Source of the DNA: Microbacterium hydrocarbonoxydans
GTDB lineage: Bacteria; Actinomycetota; Actinomycetes; Actinomycetales; Microbacteriaceae
Direction of reading: 5' to 3'
DNA length: 64,000 bases
Assembly (NCBI RefSeq): GCF_904831005.1
Contig: NZ_LR882982.1
Location: forward strand, 2,480,001 to 2,544,000
Under the pieces are notes generated by a model. That model was given only the letters and a program-made list of their open reading frames with translations, was not told the origin of the DNA and did not search any database. How positions within the stretch are numbered: position 1 is the stretch's first letter; each line of letters opens with the position of its first letter. Shown in pieces: positions 1 to 11,301 of this stretch. A program made the position numbers and the translations under genes.

Positions 1-1011
1 GACGGCCACGACACTCGAGAGCCGCACACCCATACGGCCCTGCAGCGTGGCCGACACCGACCAGGCGAGCGCCCCGCCGGTCAGGGAGAGGCCGGCGACG
101 GTCGGCGATGCCCCATAGCGGTCGGTGAGCAGGTAGGGGATGTAGACCTGGGCGCCGAAGAACCCGGCGGCGGCGAGCCCGCGCACGAGCAGCACCGACG
201 GGAGGCCTCGACGCGCGCGCAGGGTGCCGACCGGCAGCAGCGGGCGCACGGCGATGACAGCGACCACCACCGCGATCGCCGCGAGCACGGGCCCGGCGGC
301 GGGGATGTCGCCGACCAGATTCAGCGCGAGCACAGCCAGCGCGGCCAGGATCGACCAGCCCAGCCGTCCGTACGCCCAGGGGATCGTGGTGTCGCCGTCG
401 CCTGAGAGCCCGCGCAGCGCGGGCACCACCATGAGCAGCGCGGGGACCACCAGGAAGACGACGCCGAGGAACACCCAGTGCCAGCTCCACAGCTCGGTGA
501 CCGCGCCCGCGATCGTCGGCCCGACGAGAGAGGGCACGACCCAGGCGGCGGCGAAGCCGGCGAAGATCGACGGATGCAGCGACGTCGGGTACACGCGGGC
601 GACGACCACATACAGAGCGACCATCAGGCCGCCGTTGCCCAGCCCCTGGGCGAAGCGGCCTGCGACCAGCACCTCCATGCTCGGTGCGACGCCGGCGACG
701 ACGAGCCCGACGACGAACAGCGCCACCGAGAAGTACAGCGGTGCGACCGGGCCACGGCGATCCGCCCAGTTCCCCGCCACCACCATGCCGATCACCCCTG
801 TGGCGAGCGGTCCGGCGAACGCGAGCGCGTACAGCCGCTCGCCGTCGAGATCGGCGCTGACCGCGGGCATCACGGTCGTGACGGCGAGGGATTCGAAGGC
901 CCCCAGGAAGACCAGGGCGCAGGCGCCGATCGTGATCCAGAGGTAGCCGCGCTGGAGGATGCCGGATGGCGCGGCGTTCGCGGTCGGAGCCGCGTCGGTG
1001 TCTGCAGTCAT
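1..1011 (-). CDS. MFS transporter, drug-efflux type (partial, C-terminus off the window)
   Basis: An open frame of 337 codons runs from ATG at 1011 to the left edge of the window without a stop. The translation begins MTADTDAAPTANAAPSGILQ and continues with evenly spaced hydrophobic segments. A loop after the second helix contains GNWADRRGP, matching the loop 2-3 signature of the major facilitator superfamily, followed by a GRFAQGLGNGG motif typical of helix 4 in this superfamily. About nine to ten membrane segments are visible before the edge. The substrate is not known from sequence; a drug or small-molecule exporter is likely because the gene sits behind a MerR-type promoter. The start lies 7 nt behind a -10 box, so the mRNA is probably leaderless. 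Confidence 0.85.
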   Translation of the reverse strand, partial: MTADTDAAPTANAAPSGILQRGYLWITIGACALVFLGAFESLAVTTVMPAVSADLDGERLYALAFAGPLATGVIGMVVAGNWADRRGPVAPLYFSVALFVVGLVVAGVAPSMEVLVAGRFAQGLGNGGLMVALYVVVARVYPTSLHPSIFAGFAAAWVVPSLVGPTIAGAVTELWSWHWVFLGVVFLVVPALLMVVPALRGLSGDGDTTIPWAYGRLGWSILAALAVLALNLVGDIPAAGPVLAAIAVVVAVIAVRPLLPVGTLRARRGLPSVLLVRGLAAAGFFGAQVYIPYLLTDRYGASPTVAGLSLTGGALAWSVSATLQGRMGVRLSSVVAV

Positions 1012-1018
1012 AGGCTCG

Positions 1019-1049
1019 ACCGTAGAACCTCAATAAAGGTTGAGGTCAA
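1019..1049 (-). promoter_or_regulatory. MerR-type promoter with 19-bp spacer and dyad operator
   Basis: On the minus strand a -35 box TTGACC (1049-1044) and a -10 box TACGGT (1024-1019) are separated by 19 bp. The spacer holds a dyad, ACCTCAA-6-TTGAGGT (1046-1027). A long spacer with a central dyad is the hallmark of promoters activated by MerR family regulators such as SoxR and BmrR. The cognate regulator gene is not in the window. Confidence 0.65.
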
Positions 1050-1069
1050 GCGGACTCGGTGCGGGGGGT

Positions 1070-2179
1070 CTAGCGCACCAGCAGCAGGCTGGTCGGTGTG
1101 GGTGCCTGCGCCTGGTGACGGATGCCCAGCGGAGCGCCCGTGCGCTCGTCGAGGTCGAGCAGCGCGATGGAGTCGGAACGCTGTCCTGCGACGAGCATCT
1201 TGCCCTCGTGCACCAGGTGATGACGCGGCCAGTCGACACCGGAATCCGCCAGCGCGAACGGCTCGAGGCTCTCGCCTGCGCCATGCACCCGCAGGGCGGC
1301 GATCGTGTTGCTGCCGCGCAGCGCGGTGTACAGGAACCGGCCGTCGCGCGTGCGCGCGAGCTCGGCAGGGAAGTCGGTGCCCACCTCGGCGATCGGACTC
1401 GTGAGCACGGAGCCGACGACCGCCCACGTGCCGTCGAGACCGGCGGCGAGCGTGAACACCTCGCACGAGTACTCGGTCACGACGTGCAGGTGTCCACTGG
1501 GATGCACGACCATGTGCCGAGGGCCTGTGCCCATCGGCAACGCCACCTCGTGGTCGAGGATCAGCCCATGCGCACCATGCCGCCAGATGCGCACCAGGTC
1601 GAAGCCGAGATCCGTCGTGGCGATGCGTCCATCGGCCAGGAACGCTGCCGCGTGCGCGTGCGAGACGCGATCGTCGCCCTCAGCCGTGCGCGCTCCCGCG
1701 TAGGGGTCGGATGCCGGGGCCGCGACGCCGGCCGGAGCCGCTGCCTCCAGCGGCTCGCCCAGCAGAGCGGCACGCAGTTCGGCCGCCTTGTTCACGGCAT
1801 CCGCGATCAACCGGCCCTGCGGGTCTATGCCGATGCGCACCACGCGTCCGTCGCCGTAGCAGCTCGCGACCAGGAAGTCGCCGCGCGGCGAGACCGCCAC
1901 GTGGCACACGCCCTCTCCGGCGTCGACCGGAGCGCCGAGCGGCCGCAGGCTCGACTCGCCCGAGCGCACGAACGCCTGCACTCCGGCATCCGCCTCGAGC
2001 GCCGCGTAGATGACGTCGAGCGTGGGATGCTGCGCGAGCCACGACGGCGAGGGCGTCTGCGTGACCGCGCCGCGATACGCCAGGGAGGTCTGCCTGTCGG
2101 CGTCGCCCGCGAGCAGGCCTATGCCGTCGGCCTGCCCCTGCATCGCCGAGCCGTAGCCTCCGACCCAGAAGCGTGTCAT
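1070..2179 (-). CDS. Beta-propeller lactonase family protein (6-phosphogluconolactonase-like)
   Basis: The 369-residue protein begins MTRFWVGGYGSAM and has no signal peptide or membrane segment. Repeating blade-like strands, with motifs such as CHVAVSPRGDFLVASCYGDG, RHMVVHPSGHLHVVTEYS and RDGRFLYTALRGSNTIAAL, match the seven-bladed lactonase fold (Pfam PF10282) found in YbhE/YkgB-type 6-phosphogluconolactonases. A SHAHAAAF stretch near residue 172 and the WPRHH motif near 320 are typical of the family. It probably hydrolyses a sugar lactone in the cytoplasm, but the exact substrate cannot be read from sequence. The gene follows purA on the same strand after only 7 bp, so it may be co-transcribed with it. 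Confidence 0.82.
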   Translation of the reverse strand: MTRFWVGGYGSAMQGQADGIGLLAGDADRQTSLAYRGAVTQTPSPSWLAQHPTLDVIYAALEADAGVQAFVRSGESSLRPLGAPVDAGEGVCHVAVSPRGDFLVASCYGDGRVVRIGIDPQGRLIADAVNKAAELRAALLGEPLEAAAPAGVAAPASDPYAGARTAEGDDRVSHAHAAAFLADGRIATTDLGFDLVRIWRHGAHGLILDHEVALPMGTGPRHMVVHPSGHLHVVTEYSCEVFTLAAGLDGTWAVVGSVLTSPIAEVGTDFPAELARTRDGRFLYTALRGSNTIAALRVHGAGESLEPFALADSGVDWPRHHLVHEGKMLVAGQRSDSIALLDLDERTGAPLGIRHQAQAPTPTSLLLVR

Positions 2180-2186
2180 CGGAATC

Positions 2187-3473
2187 TCAGTCGAGCAGGT
2201 CGTGGCGCACGACGACCTGGTCGCGCTCGGGACCCACGCCGATCACCGAGATGCGCGTGTTGCTCATTCCCTCGAGCGCGATCACGTAGTCCTGCGCGTT
2301 CTTCGGCAGATCGTCGAACGTGCGCGCAGTCGAGATGTCCTCGCTCCAGCCCGGGAAGTACTCGAGGATCGGCGTCGCGTGGTGGAAGTCGGTCTGGTTG
2401 ACCGGCACCTCGTCGAAGCGCTGGCCGTCGACGTCGTAGGCGACGCACACGGGGATCTGCTCGAGTCCGGTGAGGATGTCGAGCTTGGTGAGCACGAGGT
2501 CGGTGATTCCGTTGACGCGCGTGGCGTAGCGAGTGATCGGGGCGTCGTACCAGCCGACGCGGCGCGGACGACCGGTGGTGGTGCCGAACTCGAAGCCGCG
2601 CGAGCGCAGCCATTCGCCCTTCTCGTCGAAGAGCTCGGTGGGGAAGGGGCCGGATCCCACGCGAGTCGTGTACGCCTTGACGATGCCGACGATGCGGTCG
2701 AGCGCGCCGGGGCCGACGCCCGAGCCGGATGCCGCGCCGGCCGCCGTCGCCGTCGACGAGGTGACGAACGGGTAGGTGCCGTGGTCGATGTCGAGCATGG
2801 TCGCCTGACCGCCCTCGAACACCACGACCTCACCGCGGTCGAGCGCCTCGGCGATCAGGTATCCGGTGTCGGCGACCATCGGGCGCAGGCGCTCGGCATA
2901 CGAGAGCAGCTCCTCGACGATCTCGTCGACCGTCACGGCACGACGGTTGAAGACCTTCACCAGCAGGTGGTTCTTCTGGTCGAGCGCGCCCTCGACCTTC
3001 TGGCGCAGGATGTTCTCGTCGAACAGGTCCTGCACGCGGATGCCGACACGGTTGATCTTGTCGGCGTAGGCCGGACCGATGCCACGGCCCGTCGTGCCGA
3101 TGTTGCGCTTGCCGAGGAACCGCTCGGTCACCTTGTCGAGCGTGCGGTGGTACGCGGTGATGAGGTGGGCGTTGGCGCTCACCTTGAGCCGGGACACGTC
3201 GATGCCGCGGGCGCCGAGCGCCTCGAGCTCGTGGAACAGCACCTCGAGGTCGATCACGACACCGTTGCCGATCACCGGCGTGACGCCGGGCGACAGGATG
3301 CCCGAGGGCAGCAGGTGCAGCGCATACTTCTCGTTGCCGACCACCACGGTGTGACCGGCGTTGTTGCCGCCGTTGAACTTGACGACCCAGTCGGTGCGCT
3401 CGCCGAGCAGGTCGGTGGCCTTGCCCTTGCCCTCATCGCCCCACTGGACGCCGACGATAACGATTCCTGGCAT
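2187..3473 (-). CDS. purA: Adenylosuccinate synthetase
   Basis: PurA joins IMP and aspartate using GTP to make adenylosuccinate, the first committed step of AMP synthesis. The start [18 protein letters not shown] gives 428 residues, the usual family length. The P-loop-like GDEGKGK (residues 12-18) carries catalytic Asp13, and NNAGHTV carries His41, both at the standard positions. Further signatures include [25 protein letters not shown] and the GTP-binding TKLDIL near the C-terminus. The open frame extends upstream by 89 codons, but this stretch translates the repeat patch and is not expected to be protein. The chosen ATG has a good ribosome site, AGGGGG, seven bases upstream. Confidence 0.97.
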   Translation of the reverse strand: MPGIVIVGVQWGDEGKGKATDLLGERTDWVVKFNGGNNAGHTVVVGNEKYALHLLPSGILSPGVTPVIGNGVVIDLEVLFHELEALGARGIDVSRLKVSANAHLITAYHRTLDKVTERFLGKRNIGTTGRGIGPAYADKINRVGIRVQDLFDENILRQKVEGALDQKNHLLVKVFNRRAVTVDEIVEELLSYAERLRPMVADTGYLIAEALDRGEVVVFEGGQATMLDIDHGTYPFVTSSTATAAGAASGSGVGPGALDRIVGIVKAYTTRVGSGPFPTELFDEKGEWLRSRGFEFGTTTGRPRRVGWYDAPITRYATRVNGITDLVLTKLDILTGLEQIPVCVAYDVDGQRFDEVPVNQTDFHHATPILEYFPGWSEDISTARTFDDLPKNAQDYVIALEGMSNTRISVIGVGPERDQVVVRHDLLD

Positions 3474-3903
3474 GGGTATCCCCCTTGCTTTCGCCGGGTT
3501 TGCACCGGCTGATGAGCTGGCCCTCTTCGGGCGAGACCATCCTATCGAAGGGTTGTTTCTCGGCCTTCGTGGCTGTGTACGGGGACGCGTGGATTCGCGC
3601 ACGGTCGTTCCGGTCGCAGTTCGTGCCGCCTGCGGTGCTCGCCTCCCCGCGCTCCCGTCGCAATTCGTGCCGCCACGCCATTCACCTCCCGCGCTCCCGT
3701 CGCAATTCGTGCCGCCTGCGGTGCCTTGGAGCGGCACCAACTGCGACCGGAACGATGGGTACCGGCACCAGCTGCGACCGGAACGATGGGTACGGCACCA
3801 ACTGCGACCGGAACCGACGGAACCGACGGATTGGCCGAAAACGAGCGGACGCTGTCGCTCCGACCGATCGACCGATGTCGGTGGCCGGTGCGACGATCAG
3901 AGG
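3474..3903. other. Intergenic region with interspersed repeats, divergent purA / EamA promoter region
   Basis: This 430-bp gap between two divergent genes contains no convincing gene. Open frames crossing it are only translations of the repeats described at 3613-3815. The purA ribosome site is at its left end. The remaining sequence (about 3816-3903) should contain the promoter of the EamA transporter, but no clear -35/-10 pair could be fixed. Confidence 0.6.
3613..3815. repeat. Two head-to-head sets of a 20-30 bp repeat upstream of purA
   Basis: Three forward copies of GTCGCARTTCGTGCCGCC lie at 3613-3630, 3657-3674 and 3699-3716. Three copies in the opposite orientation begin with GGCACCARCTGCGACCGGAA at 3733, 3764 and 3794; the first two continue with CGATGGGTAC, giving a 30-31 bp tandem period. 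The two sets face each other, so a transcript could fold into a long stem. No transposase is nearby. The unit may be a genus-specific intergenic repeat; its role is unknown. Confidence 0.8.
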
Positions 3904-4839
3904 ATGCCGAAGACCGGTCGCCTCCGCGGCGACGACAGCCTGACCACAGCGACGCCTCCCACACAGGGACCGCTCGTGCTCGTCGCCGCCATCGTGACGG
4001 TGGTGCTGTGGGCCTCGGCGTTCATCGGCATCCGCGGCGCCGGGCCGCACTTCGATCCCGGGGCGCTGGCGCTGCTGCGCATGGCGGTCGGCAGCGTCGC
4101 GCTCGCGATCATCGCAGTGCGCCACGGCATCCGTCTTCCGGCCCGCAGGCACTGGTGGCTCGTGGCGGTGTGGGGAATCGGCTGGTTCTGCGTCTACAAC
4201 CTGGCGCTCAACGCCGCCGAGCGCACGCTCGACGCGGGCACGGCGGCGATGGTCGTCAATCTCGCGCCTCTCATGGTCGTGGTCTTCAGCGGGCTGTTCC
4301 TGCGAGAGGGCTTTCCGAAGCCGCTGATCATCGGGGCGCCGATCGCCTTCCTCGGCGTCGTGCTGATCGGCATGAACTCGTCGACGAGCGAGGGCCCCGA
4401 CATCACCGGGCTGCTGCTCGCGCTGCTCGCGGCCGTGATGTACGCGGGGTGCACCCTGCTGCAGAAGCATCTGCTCAGCTCGGGATCCGACGCGACGACG
4501 CTGACGTTCTTCGGCGCGGTGGCGGGCACCGTCGCGCTGCTCCCCTGGGTCGGCAGCCTGATCGACGCGCTGCAGACGGCTCCGCTCAGCTCCACGATGT
4601 GGGTCGTGTATCTCGGCATCTTCCCGACAGCGATCGCCTTCACCACCTGGGCGTACGTGCTGCAGCGCAGCACCGCCGGCCAGACCTCGGCGACCACCTA
4701 TGTCGTACCGGCGATCGCGATCCTGATGTCGTGGGCGATCCTGGGCGAGGTCCCGACGCCGCTCATGTTCGTCGGCGGCGCGCTGTGCCTGCTCGGAGTG
4801 CTGGTCACCCGGATGCGGTGGGGCCGCCGCTCTGTCTGA
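3904..4839 (+). CDS. EamA/DMT family transporter
   Basis: The protein (311 residues from MPKTGRLRGDD) shows ten hydrophobic segments in two five-helix halves, the layout of the drug/metabolite transporter superfamily with two EamA domains. The first half contains VTVVLWASAFIGIRG and NLAPLMVVVFSGLFLRE, and the second half contains the matching FPTAIAFTTWAYVLQR and PAIAILMSWAILGE, where the internal repeat is easy to see. Members export amino acids, nucleosides or other metabolites; the substrate is not predictable here. The start ATG at 3904 is preceded by AGAGG with almost no spacing, so the exact start is less certain than the family assignment. Confidence 0.88.
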   Translation: MPKTGRLRGDDSLTTATPPTQGPLVLVAAIVTVVLWASAFIGIRGAGPHFDPGALALLRMAVGSVALAIIAVRHGIRLPARRHWWLVAVWGIGWFCVYNLALNAAERTLDAGTAAMVVNLAPLMVVVFSGLFLREGFPKPLIIGAPIAFLGVVLIGMNSSTSEGPDITGLLLALLAAVMYAGCTLLQKHLLSSGSDATTLTFFGAVAGTVALLPWVGSLIDALQTAPLSSTMWVVYLGIFPTAIAFTTWAYVLQRSTAGQTSATTYVVPAIAILMSWAILGEVPTPLMFVGGALCLLGVLVTRMRWGRRSV

Positions 4840-4904
4840 CATACCGGCATCACAGTCTGGCGTCGGGAGGCACGTCGACCGATAAGGTGTGCGCGGAGGC
4901 GAAC

Positions 4905-5642
4905 ATGACGACCTGGTGGCCCTACGCACGACTGGCAGCGGCGGCGCTCGGACTCGCGGCGATCATCGCCCAGCTCGCGCGCAGCGTCGAGAACGCTCTC
5001 GCCGCCACCACCGCATGGGGTCAGCATCTGCCGACCGTGGCCGCGAACTTCCTCAGCTTCTTCACGATCCTGTCGAACCTGCTCGCGGCCATCGTGCTGA
5101 TCATCGCCGCGGTCTGGGCCCTGCGCCATCGCCGCGATCACGAGCCGGAGCCGAGCTGGCTCACCGTGCTGCTGGTGTGCGTGAGCACCTACATGATCGT
5201 CACCGGCATCGTCTACAACACCCTGCTCCGCGGAGTAGAGCTGCCCCAGGGCGTCACGGTTCCATGGTCGAACGAGGTGCTGCACGTCGTCTTCCCGCTG
5301 TTCCTGCTCGCCGACCTGCTGCTCGCCCCGCGGCGGCGCGCGCTCCGCTGGCGCGCCGTGGCCATCGCGACGGTCTTCCCCATCGCGTGGGTGGTCTACA
5401 CGATGATCCGGGCCAACCTCATCGTCGCACCGGCGACGGGCGAGACGTGGTGGTACCCCTATCCGTTCCTGAACCCGCACCTCGTACCCGGCGGCTATCT
5501 CGGCGTCGCCGGCTACATCGTCGGCATCGCGATCGCGATCATCGGCGTCGCATGCCTCGTGGTCTGGGTCGGGCGCCGGCGCGGAGCATCCGCTGCCCCT
5601 GCCTCACCCGCAGCGAAGGACTTCTCACGCTCCGAAGGCTGA
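4905..5642 (+). CDS. Pr6Pr family six-helix membrane protein (first paralogue)
   Basis: The 245-residue product starts [16 protein letters not shown] and has six predicted membrane helices. [17 protein letters not shown], a conserved Glu/His patch in [20 protein letters not shown], and [11 protein letters not shown] are features of the actinobacterial Pr6Pr family, whose function is not established. A ribosome site GGAGG lies upstream of the ATG. A second family member with the same YPYPF signature is encoded at 60110-60877. The 3-prime end of this gene overlaps the first copy of a 30-bp repeat (5609-5638). Confidence 0.75.
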   Translation: MTTWWPYARLAAAALGLAAIIAQLARSVENALAATTAWGQHLPTVAANFLSFFTILSNLLAAIVLIIAAVWALRHRRDHEPEPSWLTVLLVCVSTYMIVTGIVYNTLLRGVELPQGVTVPWSNEVLHVVFPLFLLADLLLAPRRRALRWRAVAIATVFPIAWVVYTMIRANLIVAPATGETWWYPYPFLNPHLVPGGYLGVAGYIVGIAIAIIGVACLVVWVGRRRGASAAPASPAAKDFSRSEG

Positions 5643-5723
5643 CCCGCGCGTCGGCATCCTTCAGAACGTCTCAGCGCGTGAGGGACGCACCTCCGCAGCG
5701 AAGGACTTCACGCACTGCGAAGG
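5609..5723 (+). repeat. 30-bp direct repeat, two copies
   Basis: Two copies start with the same 16 bases, CGCAGCGAAGGACTTC, at 5609-5638 and 5694-5723, and both end in CGAAGG. The first copy encodes the last residues of the Pr6Pr protein, so the second looks like a partial duplication of the gene end. The rest of the 254-bp gap to the next gene shows no gene. Confidence 0.6.
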
Positions 5724-5896
5724 GTGATCTGCCCGACAGCATCCTTCGCAGCGGGAGATCTCCTTCAGAGCGGATGCTGCACCTCGCCACGGCCGAGGCA
5801 CTCCCTGCACCCTCTCGGGGCACTGTCACCGGATGCGGTTACGCTGATCCTCGGGGGATCGTCGACGCGTCCCCGTGGCAACGAGGAGACACATCG

Positions 5897-7075
<1,179 letters not shown>

Positions 7076-7082
7076 CCTTCAG

Positions 7083-7970
7083 ATGCCCAGCCTGATCGCC
7101 CAGGTGAAGAGCAAGCTCTTCATCCACTCGTCGCGCAAGTCGCTGCATGCGCTCGACGGCGCCTATGCGTCGCTGCTGCACGGCCGCAGCCTCGACTTCG
7201 AGGACCTGCGCAAGTACGAGTACGGCGACCAGGTGCGCGACATCGATTGGCGGGCGACAGCGCGCCTGGGCACTCCGCTGGTGAAGCGGCATCGTGCACT
7301 GCGGATGCACACGATCCTGTTCGTGGTCGACACCGGGCGCTCGATGTCGGCCCTGGCCCGAGACGAGAGGTCGAAGAAGGATCTCGCGATCCTCGCGACG
7401 GGCATGCTCGGCGTGCTCGCGCTGCGCCATGGTGACGACTTCTCGCTCGTGCACGGCGACGCCGACGGCATACGACGCCGCGCACCGGGTCGCAGCGAGG
7501 GAGCGCTCGAGCATGCGCTGCGCACGATCGACGGCGCGATCTCGTCGAGCACGGCGCCCAGCGACCGCGACGCCCTGCTGTCGTATGTCACACGCACGAT
7601 CTCGCGACGCATGATCGTCGTCGTCGTGACCGACGAGGCCCCGATCACGACGGAGACCGAGCGGATGCTGCGCCGACTGCGCGTGCAGCACGACGTTCTC
7701 TGGCTCACGCTGCGCGACGCGGATCCGGTGCTCGATCACACGACGAAGACGATCCGCGCCGACGTCGACAGCCTGTGGGAGGTGCCGGACTTCGCGCAGG
7801 GAGACCTCGACATCGTCGGAGAGCTCGTGGCTCAGGCGCAGGCGGATGCCGCGCGCCTCGCCGAGCTGCTCACGCGCATGGAGATCAGCCACGGTGTGCT
7901 CACCGGGCAGGACGACGCCGTCTCGCAGCTGCTGCAGCTGCTGAATCGGAGGTCGCATGCCCGGCTCTGA
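7083..7970 (+). CDS. DUF58 domain protein (MoxR operon)
   Basis: The 295-residue protein carries the DUF58 signature KYEYGDQVRDIDWRATAR followed by LVKRH (about residues 45-70). After it comes a VWA-like strand and loop, TILFVVDTGRSMS, near residues 78-90, in which Asp-x-Gly-x-Ser resembles a MIDAS metal site. There is no membrane segment. DUF58 proteins are encoded next to moxR in many bacteria and are thought to be its partners, but their biochemistry is poorly known. The gene starts 7 bp after moxR and overlaps the next gene by 14 bp. Confidence 0.93.
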   Translation: MPSLIAQVKSKLFIHSSRKSLHALDGAYASLLHGRSLDFEDLRKYEYGDQVRDIDWRATARLGTPLVKRHRALRMHTILFVVDTGRSMSALARDERSKKDLAILATGMLGVLALRHGDDFSLVHGDADGIRRRAPGRSEGALEHALRTIDGAISSSTAPSDRDALLSYVTRTISRRMIVVVVTDEAPITTETERMLRRLRVQHDVLWLTLRDADPVLDHTTKTIRADVDSLWEVPDFAQGDLDIVGELVAQAQADAARLAELLTRMEISHGVLTGQDDAVSQLLQLLNRRSHARL

Positions 7971-8448
7971 TGAGCTCTATCCCCCCGGCCAGTACGGCTG
8001 GGGCTGGATCCTGCTGGCGATCGGCGTGCTGCTGCTCCTGATCGTCGGCGCCTGGATCGTGACCCTGCTGACACGCCCGCGACGAGACCTCACGCTCACC
8101 GCCGACTCGCAGCAGCCGGCGCTGCAGACGACAGATGTGCTCTCGCAGCTGCGCGTGGAGTACCTGCAGAGCATCCAGCGCATCGAAGACGACTACCGCG
8201 CCCGTTCACTCTCGGCACGCAACGCCAATCTCGAGCTGAGCCGCGTCGTGCGCACCTTCGTCAACGAGTACAGCGGTCTCGAAGCCCCGGTGCTCGCGCT
8301 CGACGATCTCGTCGCCCGCGGCGTGCACCCCGCTCTCATCGACGCGATGCAGCGGCACTACTACCCGAGCATCTTCCGCCAGGGACCCGCGATCGATCCG
8401 CTCGCCGGAGCAGAGGCCGCGAGGACGGTGGTGCGCTCATGGCACTAG
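7957..8448 (+). CDS. Small membrane protein of the MoxR/Bat operon
   Basis: The 163-residue protein has one strong helix near residues 16-40 (GWILLAIGVLLLLIVGAWIV), then an Arg-rich stop-transfer sequence and a mostly alpha-helical soluble part. In position and build it resembles the DUF4381-like proteins that sit between DUF58 and VWA genes in moxR operons, but the sequence match is too weak to assert. It overlaps its upstream neighbour by 14 bp and its downstream neighbour by 10 bp, so all are translated from one mRNA. Confidence 0.75.
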   Translation: MPGSDELYPPGQYGWGWILLAIGVLLLLIVGAWIVTLLTRPRRDLTLTADSQQPALQTTDVLSQLRVEYLQSIQRIEDDYRARSLSARNANLELSRVVRTFVNEYSGLEAPVLALDDLVARGVHPALIDAMQRHYYPSIFRQGPAIDPLAGAEAARTVVRSWH

Positions 8449-9425
8449 CGAACGGATGGATGCTGCTCGTCGCCGCCGGCATCGTGGTCGTCGCGGTGAC
8501 GATCGGCCTGGTGCTGGGCCTGCGCCGCACGGGCAGATCCGACACTCACGAGCAGGCGCGCATCGCGCGTGCGGAGCGGGTGCGCGCGCTCCCCGCGTTC
8601 CGTTCCGCGCTGACCCGTCGGATCGTCGCGCTCTGCGGCATCCTGCTGCTCGGCGTCATCGCGATCGTCTCGGCGGGTGTGGTCGCGGCGCGACCGATGT
8701 CGTCGCAGACGATCCAGCCTGTCAACACCAGTCGCGACATCATGCTGTGCCTCGACGTCTCGGGGTCCATGACCGAGGTCGACGTCGAAGTCCTCACCGT
8801 GTTCGAGGAGCTTCTGAAGGAGTTCGAGGGCGAACGCATCGGGCTGACGATCTTCAACAGCTCTCCCGTGCAGATCTTCCCCCTCACCGACGACTACCCG
8901 TTCATCCGCGAGCATCTGCAGAGCATCCGCGAGAGCTTCGACTTCGTCGAGCAGACTCCCGAGCACTGGGTGGGCACGATGAACGGCAACGGCGCCTCGC
9001 TCATCGGCGACGGTCTCGCGGCCTGCGCGCTCGCCTTCGACCACCCCGACGACGAGCGCTCGCGATCGATCATCTTCGCGACCGACAACGAGATCAACGG
9101 CGCCTCGATCGTGACGCTGCAGGAGGCCGCCGCGTACGCGAAGTCGGTCGGGGTGCGCGTCTTCAGTCTGAACCCCGTGCAGGGCAAGGATGCCGAGGTC
9201 AGCGCCGAGCTCACCGAGGCGGCCGAGAGCACCGGCGGCACCGCCTACGGCCTGCGCGACACGACCACCGTGGAAGACATCGTCGCCCAGGTGCAGGAGC
9301 AGGAGGCCACGGCGCTCAAGGGCCAGGCCCAGGTCGTCTGGACCGACAGCCCCAACCTCTGGATCGTCGTGCTGATGGTCTCCACCCTGGCCTTCATCGT
9401 GGTGCTGTGGAGGGTGAGACTGTGA
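8439..9425 (+). CDS. VWA domain membrane protein, BatA-like
   Basis: The 328-residue protein has two N-terminal hydrophobic segments (about residues 3-27 and 65-85), a von Willebrand A domain and a C-terminal helix (about 306-326). The metal-ion-dependent adhesion site is intact: LCLDVSGSMTE near residue 103 gives the DxSxS motif, and later IFATDNEIN supplies the third-loop acidic residue. This layout matches BatA. The domain probably faces outside or forms a complex with the second VWA protein and the TPR protein downstream. Confidence 0.9.
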   Translation: MALANGWMLLVAAGIVVVAVTIGLVLGLRRTGRSDTHEQARIARAERVRALPAFRSALTRRIVALCGILLLGVIAIVSAGVVAARPMSSQTIQPVNTSRDIMLCLDVSGSMTEVDVEVLTVFEELLKEFEGERIGLTIFNSSPVQIFPLTDDYPFIREHLQSIRESFDFVEQTPEHWVGTMNGNGASLIGDGLAACALAFDHPDDERSRSIIFATDNEINGASIVTLQEAAAYAKSVGVRVFSLNPVQGKDAEVSAELTEAAESTGGTAYGLRDTTTVEDIVAQVQEQEATALKGQAQVVWTDSPNLWIVVLMVSTLAFIVVLWRVRL

Positions 9426-10449
9426 TCTTCCAGCCCGTGCTGAACGTCTTCCTCCTGCTGCTGCTCTTCGCACCCGTCGCGGCTCTCGCAGTGCTGGCCC
9501 TCGTCAAGGCGCCCACCACCGGATCGGGCACCAGAGCCGGCGCGCGAGCGCTCTGGGCCATGCGGCTCGTGATGCTGCTCGCGTGCTTCGTGATGCTGCT
9601 CCGACCCGGGATCCCGGGCGGCACGACGCAGACTCTGGCGACCGACACCGACATCGTGCTCGTGGTCGACACCACCGCGAGCATCGTCGCCGAGGATTGG
9701 GCCGATGGCCGGCCCCGGCTCGACGGAGTGCGCGCAGACGTGCAGACGATCGTCGACGAGTATCCGGGGGCGCGATTCGCCCTGATCACCTTCGACGCCT
9801 CTGCCGATGTGCGGATGCCGCTGACCACCGACACCACCTCGCTGATCTCGTCGCTCGAGGTGCTGCGCCCCGAGGTCACGAGCCGCTCGCGCGGGAGCTC
9901 GATCGGCATCGCCGCCGAGCAGCTGCGTGAGACGCTGTCGAACGCCGCCGCGAACTCCGAGGATCGCTCGCGCATGGTGTTCTACTTCGGCGACGGCGAG
10001 CAGACGGCTCTGTCGCCCCCGGAATCGTTCGAGGACAGTGCGCCCTTCACCGACGCCGGCGCGGTGTTCGGCTACGGCACCGCCGAGGGCGGCCCGATGA
10101 AGCTGACCACGGGATCGTTCGATCCTGCCGAGGGCGAGGGATACATCGAATACCAGGGATCGAACGCGCTGTCCGTGATCGACGAGGCGAACCTGCAGAC
10201 GATCGCGGGCGAGCTCGGTGTCGAGTACCAGCACCGCACCGCCGACTCCGAGCCGACGCTGCCCGAAGCCCCGTCGACGACCGTCGCCTACTCCGAGTCG
10301 GGAGAGGTCGGCAACGTCACGGAGCTCTACTGGATCGCCGCGCTCGTCATGGCCGCCCTGCTCGGCGTCGAGCTCGCGCGGGCGACCATGCTCGTGGCGC
10401 GACTGCGTCGCCTTCGCACCATCTCCCGCGCGAGCACGGGAGGTGCAGC

Positions 10450-10453
<4 letters not shown>
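9422..10453 (+). CDS. VWA domain membrane protein, BatB-like
   Basis: Translation starts at GTG 9422 inside a GTGA overlap with the stop of the upstream VWA gene, giving 343 residues. Two N-terminal helices (about 5-28 and 45-62) are followed by a VWA domain and a C-terminal helix (about 303-322). The MIDAS loop reads VDTTASI, i.e. DxTxS instead of DxSxS, so metal binding may be altered. A second acidic loop, FYFGDGEQTA, is present. Its place after the BatA-like gene and before a TPR gene supports a BatB-like role. Confidence 0.88.

Positions 10454-11294
<841 letters not shown>

Positions 11295-11301
<7 letters not shown>

Noticed and set aside
3473..3740. N-terminal extension of PurA by 89 residues
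   Set aside because: The extension is a translation of the repeat patch, and the inner ATG gives the normal length, an ideal ribosome site and canonical residue numbering.
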